From the NCBI GenBank assembly GCA_003524565.1, contig DQGU01000236.1:1-9748 (forward strand): a stretch of 9,748 nt of DNA, given 5' to 3'. Position 1 is the first letter of the stretch; the number at the start of each line of letters is the position of its first letter. Positions 6,789 to 9,748 of the stretch are shown in pieces. The position numbers and the translations under genes are program-made. Under the pieces are notes generated by a model that made no database searches, was not told where the DNA came from, and worked only from the letters and a program-made list of their open reading frames with translations. Source of the stretch: Rhodospirillaceae bacterium (GTDB lineage Bacteria > Pseudomonadota > Alphaproteobacteria > Micavibrionales > UBA2020).

Positions 6789-6904
6789 AATATTGCGGTT
6801 TTATCTTTATTGTGCGTGTTTCTTATGCCTATCGCTCATTGCTCATACGCTGTTTTCAATGTAATTTAAAGCATAATTTCATATTTATGAGGACGAGGTA
6901 TCCC
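6789..6904. promoter_or_regulatory. Divergent intergenic region between the helicase and deoC
   Basis: This 116-nt gap is more AT-rich than its surroundings and must drive both flanking genes. Toward deoC there is a CATAAT hexamer at 6872-6877 (5 of 6 to the -10 consensus) but no good -35 at the right spacing. Toward the helicase there is TTGAAA (6854-6859, minus strand, 5 of 6 to the -35 consensus) but only poor -10 sequences beyond. A short direct repeat of GCTCAT occurs at 6834-6839 and 6841-6846. No convincing operator or riboswitch was seen. Confidence 0.4.
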
Positions 6905-7951
6905 ATGGCGAAAGCCCGCCCGCACATGACCGCAGCCGATACGGCTGCGCCTGTCAGCAATCTGCCTGTCAAACTGCCCACGCCCGCCAATAAAGGCGCA
7001 GGACATGCCCGCAATCCGGGTTTTGACCTTAATCTGGAGTGGCTGGAGGGCGTCGAGGTGAACTTCAGCGCCGTGGAGCGCCGCACCGCCACCCTGCTCG
7101 GCCGCCGCACGGTTAAAAAGCAGTGGCAGGCCGCCTGGCTGCTCAAAGCCCTCACCTGCATCGACCTTACGACCCTGAACGGCGACGACACACCGGGCCG
7201 CGTGAAGCGTCTGTGCGCCAAGGCCAAAAAGCCCTTGCGCGACGATATTGCCGAATCCCTCGGCGTGGCTGACCGCCACCTGACGACGGGCGCGGTTTGC
7301 GTGTATCACGAAATGGTCGAAACCGCCGTGCGCGAACTGGAAGGCTCCGGCGTTCCTGTCGCCGCCGTATCGGCAGGCTTTCCGCATGGCATGTCGCCGC
7401 TGAAACAGCGCCTTGCTGAAATCCGCGCCTCCGTCGCGGCGGGCGCGAAGGAAATCGACATTGTGATTACCCGCGGCCATGTGCTGACTGGCAACTGGCA
7501 GGCGCTTTACGACGAAGTCAAACAAATGCGCGAAGCCTGCGGCGATGCACGTTTGAAATCCATTCTGGCCACGGGGGAGCTGGCCACGCTGCGCAACGTT
7601 GCCAAGGCATCGCTGGTCGCCATGATGGCGGGGTCTGATTTTATCAAGACATCGACCGGCAAGGAAAACGTGAACGCGAACCTCAACGTCTCGCTCATCA
7701 TGATACGCATGATACGCGAGTTCGAGGAGCAGACCGGGTACAAAATCGCCTACAAACCCGCCGGCGGCATTTCCACCGCCAAGGACATCATGAATTATCA
7801 GTTCCTGATGAAAGAAGAGCTTGGCAACGCATGGCTGGAGCCCGACCTGTTCCGCGTCGGCGCCTCGTCCCTGCTCGGCGATATCGAACGCCAGCTGGAA
7901 CACTACGTCACCGGCCGCTATTCCGCCAACAACCGCCACCCGATGGGTTAA
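6905..7951 (+). CDS. deoC: Deoxyribose-phosphate aldolase, long eukaryote-like type
   Basis: DeoC cleaves 2-deoxy-D-ribose-5-phosphate to glyceraldehyde-3-phosphate and acetaldehyde in the cytoplasm, the last sugar step of deoxynucleoside breakdown. The 348-aa product keeps the class I aldolase residues: K248 in DFIKTSTGK (Schiff base), K284 in YKPAGG, and D185 in KEIDIVI. It is much longer than the roughly 260-aa E. coli enzyme. RRTVKKQWQAAWLLKA, IDLTTLNGDDT, HVLTGNW, ILATGEL and the ending HYVTGRYSANNRHPMG closely match my memory of human DERA, so it belongs to the long subgroup. About 40 N-terminal residues look disordered and are extra. The ATG at 6905 is chosen because GAGG lies 6 nt upstream; the in-frame ATGs at 6812 and 6887 lack a ribosome site and would add unrelated residues. 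The stop overlaps the ribosome site of the next gene, an aldehyde dehydrogenase, so the two form an operon. Confidence 0.96.
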   Translation: MAKARPHMTAADTAAPVSNLPVKLPTPANKGAGHARNPGFDLNLEWLEGVEVNFSAVERRTATLLGRRTVKKQWQAAWLLKALTCIDLTTLNGDDTPGRVKRLCAKAKKPLRDDIAESLGVADRHLTTGAVCVYHEMVETAVRELEGSGVPVAAVSAGFPHGMSPLKQRLAEIRASVAAGAKEIDIVITRGHVLTGNWQALYDEVKQMREACGDARLKSILATGELATLRNVAKASLVAMMAGSDFIKTSTGKENVNANLNVSLIMIRMIREFEEQTGYKIAYKPAGGISTAKDIMNYQFLMKEELGNAWLEPDLFRVGASSLLGDIERQLEHYVTGRYSANNRHPMG

Positions 7952-7955
7952 GGAG
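7950..7955 (+). promoter_or_regulatory. Ribosome binding site overlapping the deoC stop codon
   Basis: AAGGAG begins within the deoC TAA (7949-7951) and lies 8 nt before the ATG at 7964. The overlap implies translational coupling of deoC and the aldehyde dehydrogenase. Confidence 0.8.
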
Positions 7956-7963
7956 CTATACAC

Positions 7964-9748
7964 ATGTCCGCAAAAGTTGCAGAAATTTTCGACAGCATGG
8001 AATACGGCCCCGCGCCCGAAACCGAGAAGACCGCCCTTGAATGGCTGGCGCAGAAAGACAACACCATCGGCCATTTCATCAATGGCAAATGGGCTGTGCC
8101 GTCCAAATCCAAATGGTTCGACAGCGTGAACCCCGCAACCGGCGACAAGCTGGCGAAAATCGCCTGCGGCACCAAGGCCGATGTGGATGCCGCCGTGAAA
8201 GCCGCCAAAACGGCGCTGAAAAAATGGCAGGCGATGGACGGCCATGGCCGCGCCAAATGCCTTTACGCCCTCGCCCGTCTTGTGCAAAAAAATTCCCGCC
8301 TGCTGGCCGTGCTTGAAACACTGGATAACGGCAAGCCCATTCGCGAAACCCGCGACATCGACGTCAGCCTTGCCGCGCGTCATTTCTATCACCATGCGGG
8401 ATGGGCGCAAATTCTCGATACCGAATTTCCGGGTTATACCGCGCATGGCGTGGTCGGTCAGGTTATTCCGTGGAATTTCCCCTTCCTGATGCTGGCGTGG
8501 AAAATTGCGCCGGCGCTGGCGGCTGGCAATACCGTGGTTCTGAAGCCGGCTGAATTTACCCCGCTGACGGCTGCGCTGTTTGCCGACCTCTGCCTTGAAG
8601 CGGGCATTCCGGCGGGCGTTATTAATATCGTGCAGGGCGACGGCTCCACGGGTGCGGAAATCACCAAACATCCGGACATCGCCAAAATCGCCTTCACCGG
8701 CTCGACCGACGTGGGCCGCATCATCCGCCAATCGACGGCGGGCAGCGCGAAGGCGCTGACGCTGGAGCTCGGCGGCAAATCGCCGACTATCGTATTTGAA
8801 AACGCCGACCTCGACAGCGCCGTCGAGGGCGTGGTCGATGGCATCTGGCTCAATCAGGGCGAAGTTTGCTGCGCCGGTTCCCGCCTGCTTTTGCAGGAAG
8901 GCATCGCCGATAAAATGATTAAAAAGCTGAAACGCCGCATGGCGCAGCTGCGCGTCGGCTCGCCGCTTGACAAGGCTATCGACATGGGCGCGCTTGCCAG
9001 TGACGAACAGCTGCAAAAAATCACCCGTCTTGTGAAGCAAGGCGTGAAGGAAGGCGCGGAGCTGGTGCAACCCGGCAAAGACGCCTGCCCGACCAAAGGC
9101 TGTTTCTATCCGCCGACGATGCTTTTGAACGTACAAACGGCATCGACCGTAGCCGAGGTTGAGATTTTCGGCCCCGTTGTGACCGTCATGACCTTCCGCA
9201 CGCCCGAAGAAGCCGTGCAGCTGGCGAACAACACCCGCTACGGCCTTGCCGCGAGCATCTGGAGCGAGAATATCAACCTCGCCCTCGACATCGCGCCGAA
9301 GATTAAAGCGGGCGTGGTCTGGATTAACTCCACCAACATGTTCGACGCCGCCTGCGGCTTCGGCGGTTACCGCGAATCCGGCTTCGGCCGCGAAGGCGGC
9401 CGCGAAGGCATGTATGCCTATCTGAAGCCCGCTTTCACCGAAGACCTGCCCGTGTACAAAGACAGCAAGTCCGGCCTTTCCGCCGCGAAACATGTCGCAG
9501 CTATCGAAGGGCTCGACGCTATCGACCGCACGGCAAAACTGTATATCGGCGGCAAGCAGGCACGCCCCGACGGCGCCTATAGCCTGTCGGTGCTGAACGC
9601 CAAGGGCAAGCTGGCCGGACAAGTCGGCGAAGGTAACCGCAAGGATATCCGAAACGCCGTCGAAGCCGCCAAAAAAGCCGAAGGCTGGAGCAAAGCCGCG
9701 CATCACCTGCGCGCGCAAATCCTTTACTACATCGCCGAAAACCTGTCG
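7964..9748 (+). CDS. Two-domain aldehyde dehydrogenase, ALDH16-like (3' end outside window)
   Basis: An NAD(P)-dependent aldehyde dehydrogenase that oxidises aldehydes to carboxylates. The 595 residues in the window run open to the last base. A full ALDH domain spans about 36-505: PWNFPF with N171, VVLKPAE with K194, the FTGSTDVG cofactor motif (G246-G251), general base E268 in LELGGKSP, nucleophile C302 in GEVCCAGSR, and E400 in EIFGP. After a linker of about 20 residues a second ALDH N-terminus begins near 525 (KLYIGGKQARPDGAYSLSV, then NRKDIRNAVEAAKKAEGW). One polypeptide with two ALDH modules is the ALDH16 layout, in which bacterial members are near 780-800 aa and the second domain supports dimerisation and substrate channel formation. 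Translation is probably coupled to deoC, whose product acetaldehyde is the natural candidate substrate; that is inference. The usual GQ before the catalytic Cys is GE. A tandem of two separate genes is excluded within the window because the frame is continuous. Confidence 0.94.
   Translation, partial: MSAKVAEIFDSMEYGPAPETEKTALEWLAQKDNTIGHFINGKWAVPSKSKWFDSVNPATGDKLAKIACGTKADVDAAVKAAKTALKKWQAMDGHGRAKCLYALARLVQKNSRLLAVLETLDNGKPIRETRDIDVSLAARHFYHHAGWAQILDTEFPGYTAHGVVGQVIPWNFPFLMLAWKIAPALAAGNTVVLKPAEFTPLTAALFADLCLEAGIPAGVINIVQGDGSTGAEITKHPDIAKIAFTGSTDVGRIIRQSTAGSAKALTLELGGKSPTIVFENADLDSAVEGVVDGIWLNQGEVCCAGSRLLLQEGIADKMIKKLKRRMAQLRVGSPLDKAIDMGALASDEQLQKITRLVKQGVKEGAELVQPGKDACPTKGCFYPPTMLLNVQTASTVAEVEIFGPVVTVMTFRTPEEAVQLANNTRYGLAASIWSENINLALDIAPKIKAGVVWINSTNMFDAACGFGGYRESGFGREGGREGMYAYLKPAFTEDLPVYKDSKSGLSAAKHVAAIEGLDAIDRTAKLYIGGKQARPDGAYSLSVLNAKGKLAGQVGEGNRKDIRNAVEAAKKAEGWSKAAHHLRAQILYYIAENLS

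Noticed and set aside
5397..6869. A 490-codon open frame on the plus strand antisense to the helicase
   Set aside because: All DEAD-box motifs lie on the minus strand; the plus-strand translation is a low-complexity shadow, and its beginning crosses the lptD promoter.
6812..6904. Longer deoC start adding 31 residues
   Set aside because: No ribosome site, the added residues are unlike the family, and it would consume most of the promoter region; the ATG at 6905 has GAGG at good spacing.
6866..9718. A 950-codon open frame on the minus strand antisense to deoC and the aldehyde dehydrogenase
   Set aside because: It mirrors two unmistakable plus-strand enzymes, its translation has no recognisable motif and is rich in Arg, His, Gly and Ala, as expected from the complement of GC-rich codons, and it has no supported start.
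1..9748. CRISPR, tRNA, rRNA, insertion sequence, toxin-antitoxin or defence genes
   Set aside because: Looked for on both strands; no repeats with regular spacing, cloverleaf sequences, transposase motifs or terminal inverted repeats were seen. Content is housekeeping and metabolic.

Overview
The window looks like an ordinary chromosomal stretch of a Gram-negative bacterium, most likely an alphaproteobacterium. An LptD lipopolysaccharide transporter requires an outer membrane, and its CxxC-containing N-terminal region and single late cysteine are, from memory, the alphaproteobacterial form. Base composition is moderately GC-rich and similar throughout. No insertion sequence, CRISPR array, tRNA, rRNA or integration scar was seen. 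Genus cannot be named from the sequence; a deep-branching lineage is possible because the usual lptD-surA-pdxA-rsmA gene order is absent.

Left part (1-2202): the C-terminal part of polynucleotide phosphorylase (pnp) ends in a strong intrinsic terminator. A cytosolic glycerophosphodiester phosphodiesterase (ugpQ) follows on the same strand. Facing it on the minus strand is a small unrecognised helical protein of 150 aa, whose 3' end overlaps the 3' end of ugpQ by 77 bp.

Middle part (2203-6788, all minus strand): read in the direction of transcription, this is a RhlE-like DEAD-box RNA helicase, then lptD with its own near-consensus sigma70-type promoter, then 33 nt downstream an unrecognised single-pass membrane protein with a coiled coil and a likely periplasmic domain. 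The last gene is probably co-transcribed with lptD and is the best candidate for an undescribed envelope factor here.

Right part (6789-9748, plus strand): a divergent intergenic region leads into deoC, a long deoxyribose-phosphate aldolase of the type found in eukaryotes. It is tightly coupled to a large aldehyde dehydrogenase that runs off the window. That enzyme has one complete catalytic ALDH domain and the beginning of a second, which fits the two-domain ALDH16 family. Together they form a plausible deoxynucleoside-sugar catabolic module: DeoC splits deoxyribose-5-phosphate into glyceraldehyde-3-phosphate and acetaldehyde, and the dehydrogenase could oxidise the acetaldehyde to acetate.

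No wholly new system is evident. The items most worth a second look are the unknown protein in the lptD unit, the deoC-ALDH16 pairing, and the FtsZ/SSB-like peptide at the C-terminus of the helicase.
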